From the NCBI GenBank assembly GCA_964477685.1, contig CAYZHK010000016.1, forward strand, positions 1-25,250: 25,250 nucleotides of DNA. The letters are read 5' to 3'. Source of the stretch: JACTUC01 sp964477685. Its GTDB lineage: Archaea > Thermoproteota > Methanomethylicia > Methanomethylicales > Methanomethylicaceae. Below, in pieces: positions 14,004 to 21,503 of the stretch (position 1 is the first letter of the stretch; every line of letters begins with the position of its first letter). The translations under genes and the position numbers were made by a program. The notes below the pieces were generated by a model. That model saw only the letters and a list, made by a program, of their open reading frames with translations, was not told the origin of the DNA and did not search any database.

Positions 14004-15762
14004 GCTTGAAAAACTCGCTATGAACCAATTGAAATGGAAAGGATCGGCTGTATTATTTTTACTTACACTATTGGTGGCATCTTCATTCATGGCTCTTCCC
14101 GCCGTGAGGGCGGAACCGAGACTTGATGTGTCTTCGGATTCGCAGATCCTTGTGGCGGGCACCGTAAATTCGATTGTCATCACTGTTGCCAACAGTGGCG
14201 ACTCTACGGCCAATGACCTCAACGTCACAGTGACAGTCCCTGCCAACAACATGCTGTTGATTGATAGCGACGGTAACTACGACTTCCTCAACCTGCCCAT
14301 GGGCGCATCTGTAGACATCGCGTTGCAGGCCTATATTGTCCCGTCCGCCGCAGGAAGCCTAATCCAAATAACCGTGAGGCTCGATTACCGCACGACTGTG
14401 TCGCAGCACGAAACCAAGACCCTGGGCTTCAGTGTAGCGGCTGAGGACCTCAACGGCTCTTACCTTGTGCCGTATTTCACTGATTACGACCTCCAAGCAT
14501 CCCAAAACAACACCGTTTATCTGGTGGTGGAGAATCAGGGTGGAAGGACGGCAACGAACATATCCGTTTCTCTGGGAACTCCGAGCGGGCTGGGATCCGG
14601 GGCTGGCGGACTGCAGTCATTGACCTCCCTGACCGGGACGTCGTCACTCGCGTCCGGCTCTTCGCAATTCCTGCTCTATAACAACACCGGCAGATGGAAT
14701 TTCGAGACCCTGCCCTCCAACGATTGCCTCATACTGCCCCTGACGATATTTGTTATGCCCTCGGCTGCAGGCTCCATAGCCATGTTCCCGGTGGTCCTCA
14801 CCTACACTGATGGTTACACCTACACCCAAGCGACCAGGTATGCAGCTGTAAGGGTCCCGTCGGTGCCAAGCACAGGCATCAGCTTCCACGTGAGCATTAC
14901 CCCCCAGGACCTCTACTCGGGAGAGATCACCAATGCCGTAATGAACGTCACCAACATGGGCCCAGCCGAAGCGGACGCGATCACAGTGCAACTGAGCATG
15001 TCGGGCAGCAGCGGCTCCAGTATCAGCGACCTGCTTTCCGGAGGGGGATATTCCGTGCCTTCCGTCTCTTCCTCGCCCTTCGTTCTGATGGGCCAGGACG
15101 GCTCATGGTACCTGGGAACGGTGGCTGCAGGCGAGACCCGGTCATTGCCAATCGATATCTATACCTCCTCCTCAGCAGCCGGCTCAGTATCATCGGTATC
15201 CGTGAGCATCTCCTACACAGATCAGATGGAGGAGTCGAAGAAGGAGACGAAAACAATCGGGTTGGTCATAAGGGGCTTTGTGGACATATACGTGCTGGAC
15301 ACCTCAACATTCCCCCAAACCATCACCGTCGGTAAATCCTTCTCTGCCTCAGTCAACATCATCAACCTTGGAACCTCCATAGCGGAGGGTGTTATAGTCT
15401 ACCCCGTTGGGAACGACGTCCTCGCCTCCACTTCCGCGAACAGGATTTTCCTGGGGGATGTCGAGGCCAATATACCCACTTCCCTCACGATCAGCTATAT
15501 GCCCGGCAATGTCACCAACGGCACTTACACCCTCAATATCCCCTTCAGCTACAAGGATAGCCTCGGTGGAACGGCAAATGGCACCCTCACCGTGCCCCTC
15601 AAGCTGACGGTGGTCAATGCCAGTGCTTCACAATCGTCAGAGAACGGCAGTGGTGGACTTTGGGATTTCGTTGCCGCCTATTGGTGGGCACTGGTGCTTC
15701 TCGTGGCCGTGGCAATCTTCTTGGCCTATTACGCAGTGCGCCGAAGGAAGACCAGAACATGA
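13996..15762 (+). CDS. Secreted, membrane-anchored CARDB-like surface protein of an ABC exporter
   Basis: A 588-aa protein. An N-terminal signal peptide (hydrophobic SAVLFLLTLLVASSFMALP) probably ends near AVRA (residue ~40). About 510 extracellular residues follow, and then one transmembrane helix (~555-580) with a basic RRRKTRT tail inside. The ectodomain is made of about four Ig-like CARDB/COG1361-type modules (~43-145, 150-290, 295-430, 431-545). The phrase P/S-SAAGS recurs in the first three, just before a strand ending in LDY, LTY or ISY. Many N-x-S/T sequons suggest glycosylation. Modules 2 and 3 contain low-complexity Ser/Gly inserts. It sits between the ATPase and the permease of the same operon, so it is probably the periplasm-like surface partner of the exporter. 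The GTG start has AGGAGGT eight bases upstream; ATG at 14020 is a weaker alternative. Confidence 0.82.
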   Translation: MHKLEKLAMNQLKWKGSAVLFLLTLLVASSFMALPAVRAEPRLDVSSDSQILVAGTVNSIVITVANSGDSTANDLNVTVTVPANNMLLIDSDGNYDFLNLPMGASVDIALQAYIVPSAAGSLIQITVRLDYRTTVSQHETKTLGFSVAAEDLNGSYLVPYFTDYDLQASQNNTVYLVVENQGGRTATNISVSLGTPSGLGSGAGGLQSLTSLTGTSSLASGSSQFLLYNNTGRWNFETLPSNDCLILPLTIFVMPSAAGSIAMFPVVLTYTDGYTYTQATRYAAVRVPSVPSTGISFHVSITPQDLYSGEITNAVMNVTNMGPAEADAITVQLSMSGSSGSSISDLLSGGGYSVPSVSSSPFVLMGQDGSWYLGTVAAGETRSLPIDIYTSSSAAGSVSSVSVSISYTDQMEESKKETKTIGLVIRGFVDIYVLDTSTFPQTITVGKSFSASVNIINLGTSIAEGVIVYPVGNDVLASTSANRIFLGDVEANIPTSLTISYMPGNVTNGTYTLNIPFSYKDSLGGTANGTLTVPLKLTVVNASASQSSENGSGGLWDFVAAYWWALVLLVAVAIFLAYYAVRRRKTRT

Positions 15763-16997
15763 AAACCGCGGATACCATTAGGTGGGGAGTAAGAGGGATA
15801 CGGCAGCGGAAGATGAGGACCGCCCTGACAATTCTTGGCATAGTAATTGGCACTGCCGCGGTGATTGCCCTAGTCTCCCAGACGGCGGGCATCCAGTCCA
15901 GCATACTCGGGCAGATCGACAAGCTCGGCCCCAATACAATCACCATACGCCCCTCCTCGACCACGGTTACGCTCACCCAAAGCGATGTCGACAGGATCTC
16001 GCAGATACCCGGAGTTGAGTTTGTCGTGCCCATAGTCGCTTCGTCCGTCAAGGTCTACAGCGCTGGGACATCCAAGAGCTTCACCCTTGTAGGCGTCAGA
16101 CCATCGCAGCTGCCCCTCCTGATCGACGGGGTTATCATCGATTCCGGCAGGATCTATCAGTCCCTGAGCTACACCGAGATCGTGGTAGGATCCAACGTCA
16201 TCCAGCCGCAGGATATGACCTCGCCGTTCCTGACGGTCGGCCAAAGCACGACAATAGAGGTCGGGGTGATTAACCCCTCCAAAAAGATAGTGCAAGTGGT
16301 GGGCAGCCTGGCGGAATATGGCGCCGTCTCCGCCGTATCTGTGGACGACAGTGTCTTCATTTCCCTTGAAGGCGCCCTGAACCTCGTAGGAAAGAACACC
16401 TATTCGTCTTTCTTCATAAAGACTATCGATGCCGACAGCGTCGATTCGGTGGTATACAACATCAAAGCTTTTTACGGCACCAACCTGAGCATCCTAACCG
16501 TTAAGCAGATCACATCAATAGTCTCTTCCATCACCAACATGTTGACGGTGCTGCTCGGGGCAATCGCAGCCATATCCCTCTTCGTAGCCGGCATAGGGAT
16601 CGCCAATATAATGTTCGTTTCTGTGATCGAGAGGACCAGGGAGATCGGCATCCTAAAGGCGCTGGGGTTCACCAACAACAACGTCCTTTCCATCTTCCTT
16701 TCCGAGGCCGTGCTGATGGGGATAATAGGCGGCATGCTTGGTATCGGCGTGGGGGTCGGCCTCTCCTATCTCATGCCTTTTATCTTTGCTTCTGGTATCA
16801 GCAACACGGAAAGCACGACCAGCGGCCTAAGCACCTCCACTTCCGGCTTCGGGTCGTTCTCCTATACACCTGTTGTTCACCCAGAGATCGCAATGGCCGT
16901 CCTAATATTTGCCATTGTAGTGGCCCTGATTGCAGGATACTTGCCGGCCCGCAGGGCATCGAAAATGGACCCCGTGGTAGCCCTCAGGCATGACTAA
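15759..16997 (+). CDS. MacB/FtsX-type ABC transporter permease
   Basis: A 412-aa membrane protein of the MacB_PCD-FtsX family. The first transmembrane helix follows a basic N-terminus (GVRGIRQRKMRTALTILGIVIG). A large external domain covers ~residues 40-275. Three helices then form the FtsX domain, including FVAGIGIANIMFVSVIERTREIGILKALG, the cytoplasmic coupling segment that docks on the ATPase. The C-terminus has the family ending PARRASKMDPVVALR. The loop before the last helix is unusually Ser/Thr/Gly-rich (about residues 345-370). ATG at 15759 overlaps the previous stop as ATGA, preceded by AAGGAAG, so the three genes form one operon. Such systems drive mechanotransmission or export rather than classical uptake; the substrate is unknown. 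Confidence 0.92.
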   Translation: MKTADTIRWGVRGIRQRKMRTALTILGIVIGTAAVIALVSQTAGIQSSILGQIDKLGPNTITIRPSSTTVTLTQSDVDRISQIPGVEFVVPIVASSVKVYSAGTSKSFTLVGVRPSQLPLLIDGVIIDSGRIYQSLSYTEIVVGSNVIQPQDMTSPFLTVGQSTTIEVGVINPSKKIVQVVGSLAEYGAVSAVSVDDSVFISLEGALNLVGKNTYSSFFIKTIDADSVDSVVYNIKAFYGTNLSILTVKQITSIVSSITNMLTVLLGAIAAISLFVAGIGIANIMFVSVIERTREIGILKALGFTNNNVLSIFLSEAVLMGIIGGMLGIGVGVGLSYLMPFIFASGISNTESTTSGLSTSTSGFGSFSYTPVVHPEIAMAVLIFAIVVALIAGYLPARRASKMDPVVALRHD

Positions 16998-17012
16998 AAA
17001 AAGGGTAAAAAA
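16996..17012. terminator. Bidirectional A/T tract between convergent genes
   Basis: A run of seven A, then GGGT, then six A between the permease stop and the IlvD stop. On the minus strand it gives two T-runs right after the ilvD stop codon, fitting an archaeal terminator for ilvD. Confidence 0.45.
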
Positions 17013-17017
17013 GGCAG

Positions 17018-18685
17018 CTACCTGAGAATAGCTCCGGTCGAAGCGGATGTCACCATTCTCGAGTACCTGTGAAGCGCTCCTGTGGAATACTTCTCCTTCG
17101 GAGGGGACCATTTGCTCAGGCGCGATTTCAACTCTCTCTCTCCAATATCGGCATCCAGCCTCCTCCTCTCTATGTCAATTGTGACGATGTCGCCATCCTG
17201 GAGAACAGCCACCGGTCCCCCCTCTGCAGCCTCCGGCGAGATGTGGCCCACCATCATGCCATGTGTGGCTCCAGAGAACCTGCCATCGGTGATCAGCGCA
17301 ACATCCTCTCCTAGCCCCATGCCCACAATGATCGACGTGAGCGACAGCATTTCCCTCATACCTGGTCCCCCCTTGGGCCCTTCATACCTGATGGTGACCA
17401 CGCTCCCCCTTTTGATTTTACCCTGCTCGGCAGCTTTCATACCATCTTCCTCACAGTCGAAAACAAGGGCCTTTCCCGTAAAGGAGGTCTTTTTGAGACC
17501 AGCCGTCTTTATTACAGCCCCCTCAGGGGCGAGGTTTCCGCGGAGCACAGCCAGCGCACCAGAGGGCCGTATGGGCCTTTCAAGCTTATGAATGGTGTCA
17601 CCATATGCAGCTGCGCTGCCGATATTTTCGCCAACCGTGCAGCCTGTTGCCGTAACGCAGCTCAGTTCAATCAGCCCGCCTTCTGCGAGCCGCTTCAGGA
17701 TTGCCTGCACGCCACCGGCACGGTTCAGGTCCTCGACCGCAACCTTGCCTGCAGGCATCATGTCAACGATCTGCGGAGTTTTTCGGCTCACCGAGTCGAA
17801 ATCTTCAAGATCCAGCCTGACGCCCGCCTCGTTTGCTATGGCCATCAAATGCAGCACTGCATTGGTCGAGCCCCCCATTGCCACATCCACTGCTATGGCA
17901 TTGCGGAGGGATTTTGCAGTCACTATCTCCTTGGGTTTTATTCCCTTGCGGAACAGATCCATCAGGGCCAGGCCGGACTTCTTCGCAAGCCTTGCCCTCC
18001 GCGCATCAACAGCCGGTATCGTTCCGCCACCCGGGAGCGAGAGACCCATTGCCTCGATCATGCAGGCCATGGTGTTCGCTGTATAGAGCCCCGCGCAGGA
18101 TCCCGCGCCCGGGCAGGCGTACTCTTCAATCTCCTTGAGCTCTCCGTCGCCCACCTTGCCTGCCATATGGGCGCCAACGGCCTCGAAGGAGGAATCTATG
18201 GTGAGCCTCTTTCCCCTAACAAAGCCGCAGAGCATGGGACCGCCTGTGACAAAGATGGATGGTAGATTCAGCCTTAGGGCGGACATGACCATTCCGGGCT
18301 CGATCTTGTCGCAGCTCGATATGAATGCCATCGCATCGAAGGCATGCGCGCGGCCCACAACCTCCACTGAGTCGGCGATGATTTCCCTGCTGACAAGGGG
18401 ACTCCGCATCCCTTCATGCCCCATGGCAATGCCGTCGCATATGCCGATGGTGTTAAATTCGAGAGGGGTGCCACCGGCCATCCTGATACCTGCCTTAACT
18501 GCCTCCGACAGTGTCCTGAGATGGATGTGTCCTGGGATCAGCTCGCTCCACGAATTCGCCACACCCACTATCGGCCTCTCCAACTCCTCATCTATGAGGC
18601 CGGTCGCCTTCATCAGCGCCCTGTGGGGGGTCCGTTGGATGCCCTTTGTAACCCTGCTGGAGATCATTTGAGCCACAGAAGCCAT
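17018..18685 (-). CDS. ilvD: Dihydroxy-acid dehydratase
   Basis: A 555-aa iron-sulfur dehydratase that converts 2,3-dihydroxy-isovalerate and its methyl homologue to the 2-oxo acids in valine, isoleucine and leucine synthesis. Family motifs are all present: TIGICDGIAMGHEGM, FISSCDKIEPGM, GPMLCG, CPGAGSCAGLYTANTM, GGSTNAVLH, TDGRFSGATHGMMVGHISPEA. The cluster cysteines are in SSCDK and CPGAGSC. The length matches IlvD and not the longer phosphogluconate dehydratase Edd, though archaeal members can also act on sugar acids. ATG at 18685 has no Shine-Dalgarno and the gene may be leaderless. No other ilv genes are adjacent; the homocitrate/isopropylmalate synthase family gene is 15.6 kb away. Confidence 0.94.
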   Translation of the reverse strand: MASVAQMISSRVTKGIQRTPHRALMKATGLIDEELERPIVGVANSWSELIPGHIHLRTLSEAVKAGIRMAGGTPLEFNTIGICDGIAMGHEGMRSPLVSREIIADSVEVVGRAHAFDAMAFISSCDKIEPGMVMSALRLNLPSIFVTGGPMLCGFVRGKRLTIDSSFEAVGAHMAGKVGDGELKEIEEYACPGAGSCAGLYTANTMACMIEAMGLSLPGGGTIPAVDARRARLAKKSGLALMDLFRKGIKPKEIVTAKSLRNAIAVDVAMGGSTNAVLHLMAIANEAGVRLDLEDFDSVSRKTPQIVDMMPAGKVAVEDLNRAGGVQAILKRLAEGGLIELSCVTATGCTVGENIGSAAAYGDTIHKLERPIRPSGALAVLRGNLAPEGAVIKTAGLKKTSFTGKALVFDCEEDGMKAAEQGKIKRGSVVTIRYEGPKGGPGMREMLSLTSIIVGMGLGEDVALITDGRFSGATHGMMVGHISPEAAEGGPVAVLQDGDIVTIDIERRRLDADIGERELKSRLSKWSPPKEKYSTGALHRYSRMVTSASTGAILR

Positions 18686-18763
18686 AATGAAGAAGGTTGT
18701 AAAAAAGAATATCTACTTAATCGATTTCCTGATCCATACAGACTCCTTTAAGAAGGCCCCCCT

Positions 18764-19597
18764 ATGGATCCCATCTCAATGGTCGTAATCCTCCTTTTCG
18801 GAGTCTTCGCAGGCAGCATCGGCGCCATGCTGGGGTTGGGCGGGGGCGTCCTGCTAGTGATCTTCCTGATTCTAGGCGTGAATGTCCCGCCGCATGAGGC
18901 TGTGGCCCTTAGTCTGTTGGCCGTTATCGCCAGCTCCAGCATGGGTGGGAGCGTTTATGTTAGGGACCGGATGACCAATGTGAGGCTTGCCATGGTTCTG
19001 GAGACCTGCACCGTCACAGGAGCTGTGCTGGGTGCCTATGTGGCGTTGGTCCTTCCAATTCTATTCACTGAGCTCGTACTAGCGATCGCCATACTGACAT
19101 CTGCCCTATTGATGCTGAAATCGCCAAAGTCTGAGACGGTTGTCCTCACCAAAGCGGAGCAGATCATGCTGTCCGGCGAATACTACGATCAGCGGAAAAA
19201 AGAGACGGTGGCGTACAGCCCCATCCGCCTCAAATTGGGCTTGCCTATCAGTCTGCTAGCCGGCTCCATCTCAGGGATAGCTGGCATAGGTGGGGGGATA
19301 ATCAAAGTGCCAATAATGAACCTATTGATGAAAGTCCCAGTCAAAGCCGCAGCGGCAACAAGCAACTTCATGGTGGGCGTTACGGCAGCTGCCAGCGTCT
19401 TCGTCTATATCATTGCCGGCTATGTGGACCTCTACGCAGTTGTGCCGATAGTGGTGGGCATAATGATAGGCGCCTATCTGGGCACCAGGATCCTTGTCTG
19501 GGCCGAATCGATAACCATAAAGAGGATGCTGAGCGCCGTGCTGATATTCTTTGCCATCGTTCTGCTGCTTCGGGCTGGAGGCGTCATTTCATGGTGA
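18764..19597 (+). CDS. TauE/SafE family membrane permease
   Basis: A 277-aa membrane protein with about eight hydrophobic segments in two inverted halves. Each half opens with the family glycine motif, GSIGAMLGLGGGVLLV (~residues 18-33) and GSISGIAGIGGGIIKVP (~residues 169-185). A hydrophilic loop with many charged residues (~125-155) separates the halves. Family members export sulfite, sulfoacetate or other organosulfur anions; the actual substrate here is not shown. AGAAGG upstream is a weak Shine-Dalgarno. Its stop overlaps the start of the DUF1634 gene by 7 bases, a gene pair common in archaea, so the two probably form one complex. It is divergent from ilvD across a 78-base gap. Confidence 0.88.
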   Translation: MDPISMVVILLFGVFAGSIGAMLGLGGGVLLVIFLILGVNVPPHEAVALSLLAVIASSSMGGSVYVRDRMTNVRLAMVLETCTVTGAVLGAYVALVLPILFTELVLAIAILTSALLMLKSPKSETVVLTKAEQIMLSGEYYDQRKKETVAYSPIRLKLGLPISLLAGSISGIAGIGGGIIKVPIMNLLMKVPVKAAAATSNFMVGVTAAASVFVYIIAGYVDLYAVVPIVVGIMIGAYLGTRILVWAESITIKRMLSAVLIFFAIVLLLRAGGVISW

Positions 19598-19848
19598 ATA
19601 TAGAGGTCGTCCTGTCCTGGGTCCTACGGGTCGGCGTTCTGTTATCCGCTACACTAATGTGCATTGGGTTTATAGCTAGTCCAAGCATTCTGACGGCGGG
19701 GGTGCTTGTACTGGCCGTGACGCCGCTGGCGAGGGTTGCCATGGCCGGCCTATTGTTCCTTTACAATGGCGAGAGATTTTTCTTCACAATTGCCCTATAT
19801 GTGATATTGATACTTGTGATTAGCATCTTGTTATTCAATATGTTGTGA
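19591..19848 (+). CDS. DUF1634 small membrane protein
   Basis: An 85-aa protein with three predicted membrane helices (about residues 10-28, 34-56 and 63-84) and almost no soluble part. The central LTAGVLVLAVTPLARVAM and the ERFFFTIALYVILILV segment fit DUF1634. Members are found beside TauE-type permeases, as here, and are taken to be an accessory subunit. ATG at 19591 overlaps the permease stop (ATGGTGA), with a GGAGG site about 10 bases upstream inside the permease gene. Confidence 0.82.
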   Translation: MVNIEVVLSWVLRVGVLLSATLMCIGFIASPSILTAGVLVLAVTPLARVAMAGLLFLYNGERFFFTIALYVILILVISILLFNML

Positions 19849-19925
19849 TATATTGCAACGGATTTTCCAAAAGGTCTCGGATTAATGAATAATCGAAGGC
19901 AATCACAGCAATAATGACTGATGAT

Positions 19926-19946
19926 GTGATATTGAAATAATATCAC
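19926..19946. promoter_or_regulatory. Operator-like perfect inverted repeat upstream of fbp
   Basis: GTGATATT-gaaat-AATATCAC is a perfect 8-base inverted repeat. It ends about 15 bases upstream of the fbp TATA box, a place where archaeal activators bind. Related half-sites occur nearby: GTGATATTGA at 19801-19810 and GTGATATATTG at 19845-19855. The half-sites equal those of the Thermococcales glycolytic motif (TATCAC-N5-GTGATA) but in the opposite order. The surrounding 19849-20002 gap holds nothing else besides the TATA box. Confidence 0.5.
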
Positions 19947-19962
19947 TTTACTGTACGTTAGA

Positions 19963-19972
19963 CTTTAATATT
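19963..19972 (+). promoter_or_regulatory. TATA box of fbp
   Basis: CTTTAATATT, centred near 19967, predicts a start near 19993, ten bases before the ATG at 20003. GGTGG sits in the short leader. Confidence 0.45.
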
Positions 19973-20002
19973 GAAAATTGAATATTATGTGTGGTGGAAG
20001 TT

Positions 20003-21100
20003 ATGGTCAAAACAACGCTTAGCATAATAAAGGCAGACGTGGGATCCCTTGCAGGGCATCACGTTGTCCATGCAGACCTGATAAAATCTGCAGAGGGGAG
20101 CTTGAGGGCTGCAAAGGACTCGGGGCTGCTCTTTGACTACAGAGTTACCAACTGCGGTGACGACCTTGAACTCATAATGACCCATAGGAAGGGCGAAGAC
20201 AATGATGAAATTCACAAGATGGCGTGGAATACGTTCAGCAAGGCCGCATGCATTGCCAAGGATCTGGGTTTATATGCTGCGGGTCAGGACCTCTTGAGCG
20301 ATGCCTGCTCAGGCAATCTGAAGGGGATGGGACCCGGCTTCACGGAAATAGAGTTTGAGGAGCGGGCAAGCGAGCCCCTGGTGGTATTCATGGCAGACAA
20401 GACCGAGCCCGGCGCATTCAACCTGCCACTCTACAAGATCTTTGCGGACCCGTTTTCCTCAGCAGGACTTGTGATTGATCCCAGCATGCACGACGGCTTC
20501 ATCTTTGAGGTCTTGGACGTGATCGAAGGCAACTTATATGAGATCTCCACTCCTGAGGAGGCCTATGATCTTCTGGCGCTGATAGGGACCACTGGCAGGT
20601 ATATCCTAAAGAGAATCATGCGCAAGGGTGACCGACTGACAGCCGCATCGGTCAGCATAACAAAACTTTCCCTAATAGCAGGGAAGTACGTGGGCAAAGA
20701 TGACCCCGTGGCCATCGTCAGGGCTCAGCACGGACTTCCGGCCGTAGGCGAAATTCTCGAGCCTTTCAGCTTCCCACACCTTGTCGCAGGATGGATGCGC
20801 GGCTCCCACTATGGGCCGATGATGCCAGTGGCCCAGCGTGACGCAAAATGCTCCCGCTTCGATGGTCCCCCCCGGTTCATGGCCTACGGCTTCCAGGTCA
20901 AGGACTCGAAGCTTGTGGGGCCTGCCGATCTCTTTGATGATCCCGCCTTCGACTATACGCGCTGGAAGGCTCTGGAGGTTGCTGACTATATGCGGAGGCA
21001 TGGTCCCTTTATGCCAGGCAGGCTAGGACCAGAGGAGATGGAATACACAACCCTGCCGTTGGTGATGAAGAAACTCAGCGGCAGGCTGAAGAAAGAGTAG
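20003..21100 (+). CDS. fbp: Bifunctional fructose-1,6-bisphosphate aldolase/phosphatase
   Basis: A 365-aa archaeal-type (class V) FBPase. It joins glyceraldehyde-3-phosphate with dihydroxyacetone phosphate and then removes the 1-phosphate, making gluconeogenesis one-way. The N-terminus MVKTTLSIIKADVGSLAGHHVVH matches the family, with the metal-binding Asp and His. The Schiff-base motif falls at Y229-V-G-K232, the same numbers as the tyrosine and lysine described for the Sulfolobus enzyme. This supports the ATG at 20003 over the GTG at 19991. EPFSFPHLVAGWMRGSH and the GPADLFDDPAFDYTR region complete the active site. It is a single-gene unit behind an operator-like palindrome. The pyrophosphatase downstream could support the same anabolic mode. 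Confidence 0.95.
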   Translation: MVKTTLSIIKADVGSLAGHHVVHADLIKSAEGSLRAAKDSGLLFDYRVTNCGDDLELIMTHRKGEDNDEIHKMAWNTFSKAACIAKDLGLYAAGQDLLSDACSGNLKGMGPGFTEIEFEERASEPLVVFMADKTEPGAFNLPLYKIFADPFSSAGLVIDPSMHDGFIFEVLDVIEGNLYEISTPEEAYDLLALIGTTGRYILKRIMRKGDRLTAASVSITKLSLIAGKYVGKDDPVAIVRAQHGLPAVGEILEPFSFPHLVAGWMRGSHYGPMMPVAQRDAKCSRFDGPPRFMAYGFQVKDSKLVGPADLFDDPAFDYTRWKALEVADYMRRHGPFMPGRLGPEEMEYTTLPLVMKKLSGRLKKE

Positions 21101-21110
21101 GCAGAGTCGC

Positions 21111-21122
21111 TATATTTATAAT
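21111..21122 (+). promoter_or_regulatory. TATA box of the MoaD-like gene
   Basis: TATATTTATAAT, centred near 21116, predicts a start near 21142. A T-run at 21133-21138, between this box and the predicted start, may end the fbp transcript. GGTG at 21148-21151 is the likely Shine-Dalgarno for the ATG at 21158. Confidence 0.5.
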
Positions 21123-21157
21123 GCCTACCCTTCTTTTTTATTATACTGGTGTAAAGG

Positions 21158-21436
21158 ATGCGCGTTAAAATATCATATCTCTCAATCCTCAGTGATGTCA
21201 CAAACAGCAGGGAAGAGGAGCTTGATGTGCCCGACGACACTACCGTGGAAGGATTGCTCACGATCCTTTTAAAAAAGTACGGGGAAAAGCTGAAGCCATT
21301 CCTGGAGTCTGACTCGGAGATGGGGCAGGGAATAATTATCACGCTGAACAACGAGCTGCTTACGTTATCAGACCACAAGAGGACCATACCGAAGGATTCG
21401 GAACTGATTATTGGGCTGCCACCATTCGGCGGCTAA
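21158..21436 (+). CDS. MoaD/ThiS-family ubiquitin-like sulfur carrier
   Basis: A 92-aa beta-grasp protein ending in GLPPFGG. The C-terminal Gly-Gly is what an E1-like enzyme adenylates before thiocarboxylation or protein conjugation. The fold is supported by VKISYLSILSDVTN, the VEGLLTILLKKYGEKLKPFL helix and ITLNNELLTL. Family roles are molybdopterin synthase small subunit, thiamine sulfur carrier, or archaeal SAMP modifier; no moaE, thiG or E1 gene is nearby to choose between them. It lies 67 bases upstream of the flavoprotein gene and may be co-transcribed with it. Confidence 0.85.
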   Translation: MRVKISYLSILSDVTNSREEELDVPDDTTVEGLLTILLKKYGEKLKPFLESDSEMGQGIIITLNNELLTLSDHKRTIPKDSELIIGLPPFGG

Positions 21437-21503
21437 GAATGTCCTAAGCAACCGATTTAAGTGACAAAAGATAATTTTTCCATAGGAGGATCTGCATATT
21501 CCA

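Noticed and set aside
17588..18265. Open frame of 225 codons opposite ilvD
   Set aside because: IlvD motifs are complete on the minus strand; this is an antisense shadow caused by codon bias.
19926..19946. Calling the palindrome a Thermococcales glycolytic motif site
   Set aside because: The half-sites match, but their order is reversed and the spacer differs, so identity with the known motif cannot be claimed.
19849..20002. Possible tRNA or small RNA in the AT-rich gap
   Set aside because: There is no cloverleaf, no CCA-type end and no G-rich T-loop sequence; the gap is explained by the palindrome and the TATA box.
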